Source: CAJMSU01 sp964650315 (GTDB lineage: Bacteria; Bacillota_I; Bacilli_A; RF39; UBA660). Taken from it: 64,000 bases of DNA. The stretch's first letter is position 1, and the number at the start of each line of letters is the position of its first letter. Under the pieces are notes generated by a model. The model made no database searches, had not been told where the DNA came from, and worked only from the letters and a program-made list of their open reading frames with translations. This document shows, piece after piece, positions 24,169 to 33,359 of this stretch. A program made the position numbers and the translations under genes. The stretch is from the NCBI GenBank assembly GCA_964650315.1, contig CAZYQE010000003.1:1-64000 (forward strand). The letters are read 5' to 3'.

Positions 24169-25920
24169 CTACTCATCATCATCATCTTCCTGTGTAGGTG
24201 TTGGTGATGGTTTAGGTTTACTTGCTGGTTTTTTAGCTACAACTACTTTTAATTTAGACCCTTTAACTATTGGACTACCAGCAGCTCTAGATTGACTAAT
24301 TATTTTACCAGGTGAATAAGCATTTGTTTCTTGATATTCTGTTTGTAATGTTAAACCATACTTACTACAGAATGCTTCTGCATCATCTATACTCCATCCC
24401 TTAGCATTCATATCTGGGAATGTATCTTGTATATCAGCAATATATAAAGTAATTTCATCACCTTTTTTAACTTTAGAACCTTTAGCTAAACTTTGTCCAA
24501 TTATTTCTTGTTCTCCATAATCTCTATTAGTATCAGAAGGTTCTTTCTTCTCAATATTAACTACTAATCCTTTTTGTTTTAATAAAGTTTCAACCTCTAT
24601 ATAGTTTTTACCTACATAATCATCTATTTCAAAAGTTTCTTTTCCTTTAGATTTATATATAGTAATCTTAGTACCTTTTTTAACACTACGACCCTTACCA
24701 GGATCTGTCTTAACAACTCTACCCTTCTTTACTTTAGAAGAATATACCTTCTTTATATGAGTATTAACTTCAAAACCTTGTTTTTGAAGTTTTCTTTCAC
24801 ATACTCCTACTTTTAAATTTTTACAATTTGGTACAGTAACAGCTCCCTTGTTAGATAAAGCTGGTACTATAAAGAATGTTGTTAGAAGTACTGCTGCTAA
24901 ACCTCCAAAAATTGAAGATAAAATTATAATAGTCTTCTTTCTTTTCTTTTCATCTTTATCGTCTATCTTTTTAGCAACTTCTTCTTCACCCTCTTCAGCT
25001 GCTTTTTCTTCCATATCTTCTAATTTCTTAAGATTTTTAGTACCCTCATTATCAGTCTCAGGATATTTATATTTATAAGGTGCTTCATCCATACGATCAT
25101 CATCTAAAGCAGTTAACAAATCATTATACATACTTCTAGCGTCATCATATCTATTTTTTGGATTCTTAGCTGTTGATTTTAATATAATATTCTCTATACT
25201 TTGTGGTATAGATGAATTGTTTTCTCTTAAACTTGGTAGTGGATCTCTCATATGTTTTAATGCTATTTCTACTGCATTATCTCCTTTAAAAGGAAGACTT
25301 CCACTTAATAATTCATAAAATATGATACCCATTGAATATATATCACTCTTAATAGTAGATCCTTTACCACTAGCTTGTTCTGGTGGTAAATAATGAACTG
25401 ATCCCATAACTGAATTAGTTTGAGTAAGTTGTGTAGCATTTAATGCCATCGCAATACCAAAGTCAGTTATTTTAATTTGTCCATCATCTTTAATCATAAT
25501 ATTTTGCGGTTTTAAATCTCTATGTATTATATATGAATCATGGGCATGAGCCATACCATCAGTAAGTTGTAACATTATATCTATAGCTTCTGATAAAGTA
25601 AGACTTCCACGTTTCTTTAATAATTGTTTTAATGTTTTTCCTTCTACATATTCCATTACTATGTAATAAACATTATCATCTTCTCCTACATCATACATCT
25701 CAACAATATTAGGATGAGCTAAAGAAGATGCAGATAAAGCTTCACGTTGAAAACGTCTAACAAACTTTTCATCGTTAGATAAATCTCCTCTTAATATCTT
25801 TATAGCAACATTACGGTCTAGAATAGTATCATAACCAAGGTAAACGTTAGCCATACCACCTTCACCAATAGATCTTATAATTTCATAACGATCATTGATC
25901 TTTTGCCCCTTTGTTATCAT
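24169..25920 (-). CDS. prkC: PASTA-domain Ser/Thr protein kinase
   Basis: A membrane kinase that senses wall fragments and controls growth, wall synthesis and, in spore formers, germination. Residues 1-270 are the kinase: GEGGMANVYLG, VAIKIL with the Lys, YIIHRDLKPQNIM catalytic loop, ITDFGIA, and MGSVHYLPPEQASG activation loop. One helix follows (about 335-357) and then three PASTA repeats outside (each ending in a form of KGSKLKVVV). The tail is Pro/Lys-rich and ends in five acidic residues. Its ATG overlaps prpC by four bases. Substrates likely include RsgA next door (family knowledge). Confidence 0.96.
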   Translation of the reverse strand: MITKGQKINDRYEIIRSIGEGGMANVYLGYDTILDRNVAIKILRGDLSNDEKFVRRFQREALSASSLAHPNIVEMYDVGEDDNVYYIVMEYVEGKTLKQLLKKRGSLTLSEAIDIMLQLTDGMAHAHDSYIIHRDLKPQNIMIKDDGQIKITDFGIAMALNATQLTQTNSVMGSVHYLPPEQASGKGSTIKSDIYSMGIIFYELLSGSLPFKGDNAVEIALKHMRDPLPSLRENNSSIPQSIENIILKSTAKNPKNRYDDARSMYNDLLTALDDDRMDEAPYKYKYPETDNEGTKNLKKLEDMEEKAAEEGEEEVAKKIDDKDEKKRKKTIIILSSIFGGLAAVLLTTFFIVPALSNKGAVTVPNCKNLKVGVCERKLQKQGFEVNTHIKKVYSSKVKKGRVVKTDPGKGRSVKKGTKITIYKSKGKETFEIDDYVGKNYIEVETLLKQKGLVVNIEKKEPSDTNRDYGEQEIIGQSLAKGSKVKKGDEITLYIADIQDTFPDMNAKGWSIDDAEAFCSKYGLTLQTEYQETNAYSPGKIISQSRAAGSPIVKGSKLKVVVAKKPASKPKPSPTPTQEDDDDE

Positions 25921-26663
25921 TTCTCGTCACCTTCTTCTTCACGAATTAAGTAAGCAACCGAAATATTATCTGTTCCACCCCTATTGTTAGCTTTTTGAAT
26001 AAGTTTAATAACTTTATCTTCTATATCACCCTTACCTAAAAGGACTTTTTCTATTTGATCTTTATCAACCATATTAGTAAGACCATCACTAGAAAGTAAT
26101 ATTTCTGTAATATCCATATCACAATCAAATACATCTACATCAACATCAAGTGAAGCTCCTAAAGCTTTCATTAATACATTCTTTCTAGGATGAGTACTAG
26201 CTTCTTCTTTAGTAAGTTCACCAGCACTAACTAATAAATTAACTAATGTATGGTCATATGTAACTTTATGAAGTTTATCTTCCTTCATAACAAATCCACT
26301 TGAATCCCCTACATTACCAAATAATAAATATTCTTTAGTAAGTATAGCCATAACAAGTGTAGTTCCCATACCTTTACTTTCAGGATGAGTCTTTTCATGT
26401 TGGAATATTAAAGTATTAATTTCATTAACTGCATCTCTAATCCAATTAACTGCATCCACTTTACTCATATTTAAAAATGTTTCTTTAAAATGATCTCCTA
26501 AATAACTAATAGCAATAGATGAAGCAACTTCTCCAGCAGAATGTCCCCCCATACCATCAGCAATAGCCATTAAATAATCATTATTACTATTTTTCAATAT
26601 AATGACACTGTCTTCATTATGATCTCTAACTTTACCAGCATCCGTTAAATAAAAAGATTTCAT
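25917..26663 (-). CDS. prpC: PPM-type Ser/Thr protein phosphatase
   Basis: PrpC/Stp removes phosphates placed by PrkC. Metal-binding motifs are AGKVRDHNEDS, MAIADGMGGHSAGE, FGNVGDSSGF, LLSSDGLTNMV and RGGTDNISVAY, in the order of the PP2C fold. Length (248 aa) is normal. It is coupled on both sides: its ATG overlaps the rlmN stop (ATGA) and its TGA overlaps the prkC ATG. These TGA stops show that UGA is a stop codon in this organism. Confidence 0.96.
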   Translation of the reverse strand: MKSFYLTDAGKVRDHNEDSVIILKNSNNDYLMAIADGMGGHSAGEVASSIAISYLGDHFKETFLNMSKVDAVNWIRDAVNEINTLIFQHEKTHPESKGMGTTLVMAILTKEYLLFGNVGDSSGFVMKEDKLHKVTYDHTLVNLLVSAGELTKEEASTHPRKNVLMKALGASLDVDVDVFDCDMDITEILLSSDGLTNMVDKDQIEKVLLGKGDIEDKVIKLIQKANNRGGTDNISVAYLIREEEGDEK

Positions 26664-27679
26664 AAATCCTCCTTCTTACTTCTAAGTTGTCCACAGGCAG
26701 CACTAATATTACTACCAAATTCACGTCTTATTGTAACATTTATCCTATTCTTTTTTAGTATATCATAAAATCTCATAATTTGCACTGTTTTACTACGTTT
26801 AAATTCTATATTATTTGTTTCATTATAAGGTATTAAATTAATATAACAATTCATACCCTTAACTAACTTAGAAAGTTCTAATGCATTATCAATACTATCA
26901 TTAATTCCTTCTAATAAAATATACTCAAAAGTAAGTCTTCTATTAGTCTTTTTTATATATTCTTTTAAACTAGGAATTAATACTTCTAAAGGATAAACTT
27001 TATTAATAGGCATTAACTTATTTCTAAGAGTATTATTAGGTGCATGAAGACTAATAGCTAGATTAACCTGTAATTCTAGATTAGAAAATTCTTCTATTTT
27101 AGGAACTATACCACAAGTAGATACTGTAATATGTCTAGCTCCAATAGCAAGTCCCTTAGGATGATTAATTATCTTTATAAATTTAATAACATTATCATAA
27201 TTATCAAAAGGTTCTCCAATACCCATAATTACTACATGACTTATTCGCTCACCTAAATCTTCTTCTATTTGTAATATTTGAAGTACCATCTCATAAGTTT
27301 CTAGATTTCTAACTTTCTTTCTTCTACCAGACTCACAAAACTTACATCCCATATTACAACCAACTTGACTAGAAACACATACACTATTTCCATAATCATG
27401 TCTCATCAAAACTGCTTCTATATACTCGTTATCATTAAGTTCAAACAAATACTTAACGACATCTACATCTTTTTCTATATTAACAATCTTTAATTTATCA
27501 ATACTATACTTAGATTCTATCTCAGCCCTTAATTCCTTCTTAATATTAGTAGCTTCATCATAAGAATTAATTCTTTTTTCATATAACCATGAAAAAAGTT
27601 GGTTTCCATGAAATTTCTTAGAACCCATATCTATAAATATATTTTCTAACTCATCATATGTTAATCCATAAATATTCAT
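26660..27679 (-). CDS. rlmN: Dual-specificity 23S rRNA/tRNA adenine-C2 methyltransferase
   Basis: RlmN methylates A2503 of 23S rRNA and A37 of some tRNAs by radical SAM chemistry. It has the radical SAM motif CNMGCKFC, IMGIGEPFDNYDNV, HITVSTCGIVPKI and NLAISLHAP, and the second catalytic Cys in NISAACGQLR near the end. Size (339 aa) is normal. rsmB, often found between fmt and rlmN, is absent. The Fe-S cluster would come from the suf operon at 49-54 kb. Confidence 0.96.
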   Translation of the reverse strand: MNIYGLTYDELENIFIDMGSKKFHGNQLFSWLYEKRINSYDEATNIKKELRAEIESKYSIDKLKIVNIEKDVDVVKYLFELNDNEYIEAVLMRHDYGNSVCVSSQVGCNMGCKFCESGRRKKVRNLETYEMVLQILQIEEDLGERISHVVIMGIGEPFDNYDNVIKFIKIINHPKGLAIGARHITVSTCGIVPKIEEFSNLELQVNLAISLHAPNNTLRNKLMPINKVYPLEVLIPSLKEYIKKTNRRLTFEYILLEGINDSIDNALELSKLVKGMNCYINLIPYNETNNIEFKRSKTVQIMRFYDILKKNRINVTIRREFGSNISAACGQLRSKKEDL

Positions 27680-27723
27680 ACTACCACTCCAAGAATATTA
27701 TACAATATTTATACAAAAAGAAA

Positions 27724-27739
27724 AAGAAGATATCTTCTT
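27724..27739 (-). terminator. Short palindrome, possible weak terminator before rlmN
   Basis: AAGAAGATATCTTCTT overlaps the stop of the 236-aa gene, with A/T-rich sequence beyond. The stem is only six pairs around four bases, so it may be leaky and allow read-through into rlmN. Confidence 0.35.
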
Positions 27740-28448
27740 ATTCTGGCTCTTTTATATTCTTAATTTTTCCAAACTTAGAATACTCTAATTCTATACTACA
27801 TGATTTCTTAGCAATCTTCTTATATTTACAGTAACTACTTAAATCATATTTTATATCATTAACTTCATCTTCCATATCTGTTTTAAAAACTATTTCATTA
27901 ACTGGATCATCTAAATCAACTTTAGTCTTTTCTAATATTTTAATTAATGTTGTAGTGGCAATCTGATAAGTATAAACTGTCATACCACTTTCATATTCAG
28001 TTTTAGATATATAACTAGCTTTCTTAGCTAATTTCTTTGTAGTATAAATATTAATAAAATCTTTAAGTAAATAAGGATTATCTGTTTTCACCCATATATT
28101 AGATTTACTAGTTAAGAATTCATCATCATTTCTATAATACTTAACTTTATTATATTCAAACAATTCTTTACCATCTTTTCTATCACCTTCATAAAGATAC
28201 TCTTTATCATCTATTTTATAAATATATTTAAAATGATAATTATCTCCATCTAGTTTTTCAAAATAAAATGGTAAAATATTATCTTTAGATTTATTTGTTT
28301 TATTAGCATTAGAAGAACCTCCTACTCTAAGCATAGATATTAAAACAATGAAAAATACTAAATAAAATCCAAAAAACAAAGTAGCTTTACCTTTAGGAGT
28401 CTTTAAAAATGCGATTATCTTTTCAAAATCTATATTTACCTTCTTCAT
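27738..28448 (-). CDS. Single-helix membrane protein between fmt and rlmN, unknown
   Basis: A short basic N-terminus is followed by one helix (about 22-42, ATLFFGFYLVFFIVLISMLR) and about 190 outer residues rich in Tyr, Lys and Asp, with phrases such as YFEKLDGDNYHFKYIYKI and SGMTVYTYQIATTTLIKIL. Two Cys near the end (SSYCKYKK, KKSCSIEL) might form a disulfide. No family is recognised. It begins directly after the fmt stop, where rsmB stands in related genomes, and it may be a lineage-specific replacement in the operon. Confidence 0.65.
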   Translation of the reverse strand: MKKVNIDFEKIIAFLKTPKGKATLFFGFYLVFFIVLISMLRVGGSSNANKTNKSKDNILPFYFEKLDGDNYHFKYIYKIDDKEYLYEGDRKDGKELFEYNKVKYYRNDDEFLTSKSNIWVKTDNPYLLKDFINIYTTKKLAKKASYISKTEYESGMTVYTYQIATTTLIKILEKTKVDLDDPVNEIVFKTDMEDEVNDIKYDLSSYCKYKKIAKKSCSIELEYSKFGKIKNIKEPE

Positions 28449-29387
28449 CTATTCTAACCCCTTTCCTATAAGATTATCTATATTAATACCATTAATATAA
28501 TCTTTTACCAACATTCTTTTCTTACCAAAAGGTTTAATATCTGTAATAATAATTTCTCCATCATTACAACATACACTAATTCCTTCTTTAGAGACTTTAA
28601 CTATTTCACCATTCTTTTTATCATCATATTTATTATTTCCAATAATAGAGTTATATACTTTCATTTCTTTACCATCAAGTATAAAATAAGCTCCTGGTAT
28701 AGGAGATAAACCTCTAATTAAATTAAATATATCTCTACTATTTTTATTAAAATCTATATGTTCTTCTTCTCTTTTAATATTATATGAAAAACTAACTTCA
28801 TCTTCATTTTGTTTTACTTTATTATTAGTACCATCTATTATACTAGGAAGTGTTTCTAATAAAAGTTCTTTCCCCATAACACTAAGTCTATCATGTAATG
28901 TTTCTAAGTTATCAGAATCTTCTATAATAGTTTCTTTTTGACTTATAATATCACCACTATCCATATCAACATCCATATACATAATAGTAATACCAGTTTC
29001 TTTATCACCATTGATGATAGCTCTATGTATAGGAGCTCCTCCCCTATGCTTAGGAAGAAGAGATGCATGAACATTTATACATCCATACTTAGGATAATCT
29101 AATACTTCCTTAGGAACTATTTGTCCATAAGCACAAGTTATTATAATATCTGGTTTCAAATCTAGTATTTCTTTATAATCAGATTTAATATTAGCTGGTT
29201 GATATACATCAATATTATTCTTTAAAGCTATTTCTTTTACTGGTGTAGGTTTAAGTATTTGTTTTCTACCTACTTTTCTATCTGGTTGACTAACTACACC
29301 AACAACATTGTAGTTTTCTATTAATCCTTCTAATATAGGTACACTAAAATCTGGAGTACCCATAAATACAACTTTTAAATCATTCAT
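28449..29387 (-). CDS. fmt: Methionyl-tRNA formyltransferase
   Basis: Fmt formylates initiator Met-tRNA for translation start. It shows VFMGTPDFSVPILEGL, the 10-formyl-THF loop ITCAYGQIVPKEVLDYP, the catalytic INVHASLLPKHRGGAPIHRA with Asn, His and a downstream Asp in MDVDMDSGDII, and the C-terminal OB domain. Size (312 aa) is normal. It overlaps nothing but starts two bases after the upstream 388-aa gene. The usual neighbour def (deformylase) is not here. Confidence 0.96.
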   Translation of the reverse strand: MNDLKVVFMGTPDFSVPILEGLIENYNVVGVVSQPDRKVGRKQILKPTPVKEIALKNNIDVYQPANIKSDYKEILDLKPDIIITCAYGQIVPKEVLDYPKYGCINVHASLLPKHRGGAPIHRAIINGDKETGITIMYMDVDMDSGDIISQKETIIEDSDNLETLHDRLSVMGKELLLETLPSIIDGTNNKVKQNEDEVSFSYNIKREEEHIDFNKNSRDIFNLIRGLSPIPGAYFILDGKEMKVYNSIIGNNKYDDKKNGEIVKVSKEGISVCCNDGEIIITDIKPFGKKRMLVKDYINGINIDNLIGKGLE

Positions 29388-29389
29388 TA

Positions 29390-30556
29390 TTATCCACCTA
29401 CCATAGTCATTATAATAGTAATAATAACTCCTAATGTTATTAATATAGCACCAACAAGTATTAAAATAGAAGCTTTACCAAAATCATTGTTATAATTACC
29501 AATATCCTTTTTCTCTTCTTTAGGATACTCTTCTTTTTTTACTACTTTTTCTTCTTTAACAAAAGTCTTATAATTAGGTAATTCTATAAATAAAATATCT
29601 TTAGCTTCTAACTTATCACTAAACTCAACAGCCTCAAATCTATTATCTATAATATCAGCAATAGCTTCAGATAATTTTAAATCTCTACTCTCTAATATCT
29701 TATTTATATTAATACTTTCAACATCTTTATTCTTCAAAACCAAACTTCTCTTAACAGCCATAACAGTAGGGCGAGAGTCAGTCTTATTAATTAATTTCCA
29801 CTCTTCATCTACAACACCCTTTAAGTACTTAGAATTTTCATCATTAAGTTCTAATACGTTAATTAGTTTATTAACATTTTTCATACAACCTTCATAATCA
29901 TTGTAGATAAATGCTTTTTTATCTTCTTCTTTTTTGATAAATTTATTCTCACATAACAATTCATAAAAATATAATGGACTATGTTCAGCATAAAAATATG
30001 CCATTTCAAAATTATCAGTAAAACTTACACTATTAACAGAAAAATCTTTACTAATAATATCATTTTTTACTATATCTTTTATTTTTACAAACTTAGGATA
30101 TAAATTATTATATTCCTGTGGAATAAATCCATTTTTAATTATTTGATCTTTGTATACATTGTTTATAGAATGAAATACATAGCCATTAGTTATATATTTA
30201 TCATAAACATATTTAATAATTTCATCTCTATGTTCTTCTTCATTCTTTATATTTAATTTTATTATTACAAATTTAGTTATTAATTTATTAATCCCTGTAT
30301 AAATATCATTAAAATTAGTTATTTTTCTAAATATTAGATTTAATTGCATTATGAAATCATTAAATAATATATTATCATTTATAATTACTCTAAATTTATA
30401 TAGGGCATCCATTAATATAAATAATGCTTGTTTACTATCTTCAAATTCTAAATAGTTAATAGCATTTTCATCATCTTTTTTATTATATCTGTTATTATTA
30501 ACTACTTCCCTTATTAAATTTTCTACATTCTCATTATTTAAAATATCATCTAACAA
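29390..30556 (-). CDS. Unrecognised 388-aa tail-anchored protein inserted between priA and fmt
   Basis: A mainly helical N-terminal half (about 1-125) is followed by a region that recalls ART-like folds: GYVFHSINNVYKDQIIKNGF, then VNSVSFTDNFEMAYFYAEHS. A Lys/Glu linker leads to a single C-terminal helix (ASILILVGAILITLGVIITI), so the protein is anchored by its tail with the bulk in the cytosol. I do not know the family, and catalytic residues cannot be proved. Stop and fmt start are two bases apart, so it is in the operon. AGGAGG precedes ATG. Its place in a conserved translation/replication operon is unusual. Confidence 0.6.
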   Translation of the reverse strand: MLDDILNNENVENLIREVVNNNRYNKKDDENAINYLEFEDSKQALFILMDALYKFRVIINDNILFNDFIMQLNLIFRKITNFNDIYTGINKLITKFVIIKLNIKNEEEHRDEIIKYVYDKYITNGYVFHSINNVYKDQIIKNGFIPQEYNNLYPKFVKIKDIVKNDIISKDFSVNSVSFTDNFEMAYFYAEHSPLYFYELLCENKFIKKEEDKKAFIYNDYEGCMKNVNKLINVLELNDENSKYLKGVVDEEWKLINKTDSRPTVMAVKRSLVLKNKDVESININKILESRDLKLSEAIADIIDNRFEAVEFSDKLEAKDILFIELPNYKTFVKEEKVVKKEEYPKEEKKDIGNYNNDFGKASILILVGAILITLGVIITIIMTMVGG

Positions 30557-30586
30557 TTAAATCACCTCCTTATTTAAAAAATAATC

Positions 30587-30793
30587 TTACATAGTCTTTG
30601 TCCAAACAATTATATAATAGATTGTTCCAACAACTGCGATAATTAATAATACTGTAAGTAATATTTTTATAACAGGACTATTAATATCCCAATAACCATC
30701 GTTTTTTCTTTTTGTTTCATTCATTAAATCTTTATATAATTTTTCATTTTCTTCGTTAACGTCTATATCTTTATCTAAGTTTTTATCGTCCAT
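30587..30793 (-). CDS. Small single-helix membrane protein (68 aa)
   Basis: An acidic N-terminus of about 40 residues (DKNLDKDIDVNEENEKLYKD) is followed by one membrane helix near the end (about 45-66). A SecE-like size and shape is noted, but the SecE signature (a conserved amphipathic helix and WPxxxE) is not visible. It lies between priA and the 388-aa gene, which are read in the same direction. RBS GAGGTGC precedes ATG. Function unknown. Confidence 0.55.
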   Translation of the reverse strand: MDDKNLDKDIDVNEENEKLYKDLMNETKRKNDGYWDINSPVIKILLTVLLIIAVVGTIYYIIVWTKTM

Positions 30794-30833
30794 ATAGCAC
30801 CTCTACTTTTCATTACTAGAATAACATATTTTT

Positions 30834-33002
30834 CTAAAAATGACTAGGATTAAAGTCTATATCTATACGTACTTTACTGTTACTTTTATAATAATCTAAT
30901 ATTTTTTCTAATATGTTATATAAGTTATCATCTTTCTTATATTTTAGTATAATTCCATAACGATATATATTATTCATTTTGAATATATTTGCAGTAGATG
31001 GACCTAAAATAATAGTATTATCTAGATTCCTATCAAGAGATTTCTTTATCTTATTAGCTTCATTAAATATATACTTAGGATCTTTACCACTTATTTTTAT
31101 ATAACATATATAATAAAATGGTGGATACTTCAATGTTTTTCTTATTTGCATCTCTTTATTATAAAAACCTATATAATCATGATCTTTAGTATATTCTATT
31201 GCATAATGCGTAGGATTATATGTTTGAATAATAACTTCTCCACTCTTCTTATCTCTACCACTTCTTCCTGCAACTTGCGAAAGTAAAGAGAATGTATTTT
31301 CACTACTTCTAAAATCAGGTATATTTAGTGAAGTATCAGCATTTATTACACCAACTAAAGTTACATTATCAAAATCTAATCCTTTCGCAACTATTTGAGT
31401 TCCAAGTAAAATATCATATTCATGGTTCTTAAAAGCAGTAATCATTTTCTCATGCATACCTTTTCTACTAGTTGTATCTACATCCATTCTAAGTATCTTA
31501 TTGTCTGGAAATATATTATGTAATTCTTCTTCTATCTTCTCTGTACCAACACCCAAATCAGCAATAGAATTCTCCTTACATTCTGGACAAGTCTTATATA
31601 CTTTATTTCCATAACCACAATAATGACATCTAAGAGTATTACTACTCTTATGATAAGTTAAACTAATATCACAATTAGGACATTTAAAAGTATAACCACA
31701 ATTTTTACAACTAACAAATGAAGAATAACCTCTTCTATTTAAAAGTAGAATAATTTGTTCATCTTTATCTAGTTTATCTTTCATAGAAGTAAGTAAATTA
31801 CGAGAAAAATGTCCCCTACTTTTTTTGATTTCTTCACTCATATCTATTATTCTAACTAACGGCAATTTCTTACCATTAATTCTATTAGGTAAACTAAGTA
31901 ATTTATAAACATCTTTCTTGGCTCTAGCAAAAGATTCTAATGTAGGTGTAGCACTTCCAAATACAACAGGACAATTATTATACTCTCCTCTCATATTAGC
32001 TACATCTTTTGCACTATATCTAGGATTGGAATCATCTTGTTTATAAGAATCACTATGCTCTTCATCTATTATAATTACACCTATATTTTTTAAAGGTGCA
32101 AATATAGCACTTCTAGCACCTATAACTATTTTAGCTTCCCCTTTATAGATTCTTCTCCATTCATCATACTTTTCTCCTTCGGATAAAGCAGAATGAAGTG
32201 CTGCAATTCTTTTACCAAATCTATTTTGGAATCTTTCTACCATTTGTGGAGTTAAACTAATCTCTGGAACCAACACAATACTAGTTTTATTATTATTTAA
32301 AGCATCTTCTATTAATTCCATATAAACTTCAGTTTTTCCACTACCTGTTACTCCATGTAATAAGAAAGTATTATAACCACTATATTTATTAAACTCTTTT
32401 ATTACACTTTTTTGATCACTAGTCAATTCATGTTTATTATTAGATTTATTCTTATAATTCATTCTATATTTTTCTAGTTTCACAGGTATTAAAATATTCT
32501 TTTTAATTAAAGTGTTTAAACTACTAATCGATATCTTTAATATATCTTCTCTTTTAACTAATTCTTTATCTTTAAATAAATTAATAATGACTTCTTGTTT
32601 TTTATTTAATTTATAATCAGAAATATCTCCTAATTTATAATAAGTATCATATTTTTTATTTATAGTTGTTCCCTTCTTAGCCTTTAAAGCTTTAGGTAAC
32701 ATTACTTGATAACAAGATATTAAAGTAGCTAAAGTCTTATTTTTTATTTTTCTACCCAATTCTAATAATTCTTCATTTAATACAACATCATCATCTACAA
32801 TAGAAATAACTTCTTTAAGTTCTAAGTCAGTAGAACTTTCTTTTTTTATTTCTAAAACAAACCCTTCTAAAGTCTGATGTCCAAAAGGAACTTCTACTCT
32901 GATACCAATTTTAATCTTATCTAATAGTTCATCTTTTACTTTATAATCAAATATTTTATCTATATTTTTATTAGATAATTGTACTAAAACTCCTACTACC
33001 AA
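30834..33002 (-). CDS. priA: Primosomal replication helicase PriA
   Basis: PriA restarts stalled replication forks by loading the primosome. It shows the N-terminal DNA-binding domain, helicase motifs GVTGSGKTEVYM (I), DEEHSD (II), FGSATPTLES (III), and two zinc sites (CKNCGYTFKCPNC; CHYCG with CPEC), then LVGVINADTSLNIPDFRS and QVAGRSGR (VI). Length (722 aa) is close to normal. The likely start is TTG at 33002, where GGAGGTG is nine bases upstream. It opens the priA-fmt-rlmN-prpC-prkC-rsgA-rpe block. Confidence 0.96.
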   Translation of the reverse strand: MVVGVLVQLSNKNIDKIFDYKVKDELLDKIKIGIRVEVPFGHQTLEGFVLEIKKESSTDLELKEVISIVDDDVVLNEELLELGRKIKNKTLATLISCYQVMLPKALKAKKGTTINKKYDTYYKLGDISDYKLNKKQEVIINLFKDKELVKREDILKISISSLNTLIKKNILIPVKLEKYRMNYKNKSNNKHELTSDQKSVIKEFNKYSGYNTFLLHGVTGSGKTEVYMELIEDALNNNKTSIVLVPEISLTPQMVERFQNRFGKRIAALHSALSEGEKYDEWRRIYKGEAKIVIGARSAIFAPLKNIGVIIIDEEHSDSYKQDDSNPRYSAKDVANMRGEYNNCPVVFGSATPTLESFARAKKDVYKLLSLPNRINGKKLPLVRIIDMSEEIKKSRGHFSRNLLTSMKDKLDKDEQIILLLNRRGYSSFVSCKNCGYTFKCPNCDISLTYHKSSNTLRCHYCGYGNKVYKTCPECKENSIADLGVGTEKIEEELHNIFPDNKILRMDVDTTSRKGMHEKMITAFKNHEYDILLGTQIVAKGLDFDNVTLVGVINADTSLNIPDFRSSENTFSLLSQVAGRSGRDKKSGEVIIQTYNPTHYAIEYTKDHDYIGFYNKEMQIRKTLKYPPFYYICYIKISGKDPKYIFNEANKIKKSLDRNLDNTIILGPSTANIFKMNNIYRYGIILKYKKDDNLYNILEKILDYYKSNSKVRIDIDFNPSHF

Positions 33003-33041
33003 AGTATCACCTCCTTATAAAATTATTATAACAAAAATAAA

Positions 33042-33060
33042 AGTGAACTTAAAGTCCACT
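33042..33060 (-). terminator. Intrinsic terminator after the 71-aa gene
   Basis: AGTGAACTT pairs with AAGTCCACT (one G-U) around one base, just downstream of the 71-aa gene and upstream of priA, with T-rich sequence on the minus-strand exit side. Confidence 0.6.
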
Positions 33061-33063
33061 AGT

Positions 33064-33279
33064 CTATATCAATTCATCATCGAACAAGGTATCTGTTTCT
33101 TCTTTATTAATATTATTATCACTATTTTCTACTTTTTCTTCCTTTTTATCTTCTTCTTCAAATAATACTTTAGGATGATCAGCTAAACTATTATTATCAT
33201 AATCTTTACCACTTATAATAACTCCTATTATAAAAGCAATAACTAACACAATAATGACTACAACTAATATAGTAAACAT
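33064..33279 (-). CDS. Small single-helix membrane protein (71 aa)
   Basis: The first 25 residues are one hydrophobic helix (MFTILVVVIIVLVIAFIIGV), and the remaining 45 are cytosolic and strongly acidic with Lys (EEEDKKEEKVENSDN). No family is recognised. It lies between rseP and priA with terminators on both sides, so it is its own unit. A ribosome site GGGTG is followed by an ATG at 33279. Confidence 0.55.
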   Translation of the reverse strand: MFTILVVVIIVLVIAFIIGVIISGKDYDNNSLADHPKVLFEEEDKKEEKVENSDNNINKEETDTLFDDELI

Positions 33280-33336
33280 AGTATCACTACACCCTTTCTA
33301 TCATACAAAACAATTATACAACAATTTATAAAAAAT

Positions 33337-33359
33337 AAAAAGAGTAAAATTACTCTTTT
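33337..33359 (-). terminator. Intrinsic terminator of the rpsP-khpA-cdsA-rseP region
   Basis: AAAAGAGTAA (33337-33346) pairs with TTACTCTTTT (33350-33359) right at the rseP stop, followed on the minus strand by TTTTATTTTTT. Confidence 0.7.

Noticed and set aside
26660..26663. Mycoplasma-type code (UGA = Trp)
   Set aside because: TGA ends rlmN and prpC at ATGA overlaps with their neighbours and Trp residues use TGG.
30587..30793. SecE subunit
   Set aside because: Size and single helix fit, but the conserved amphipathic helix and motif of SecE are missing and rplK/nusG are not adjacent.
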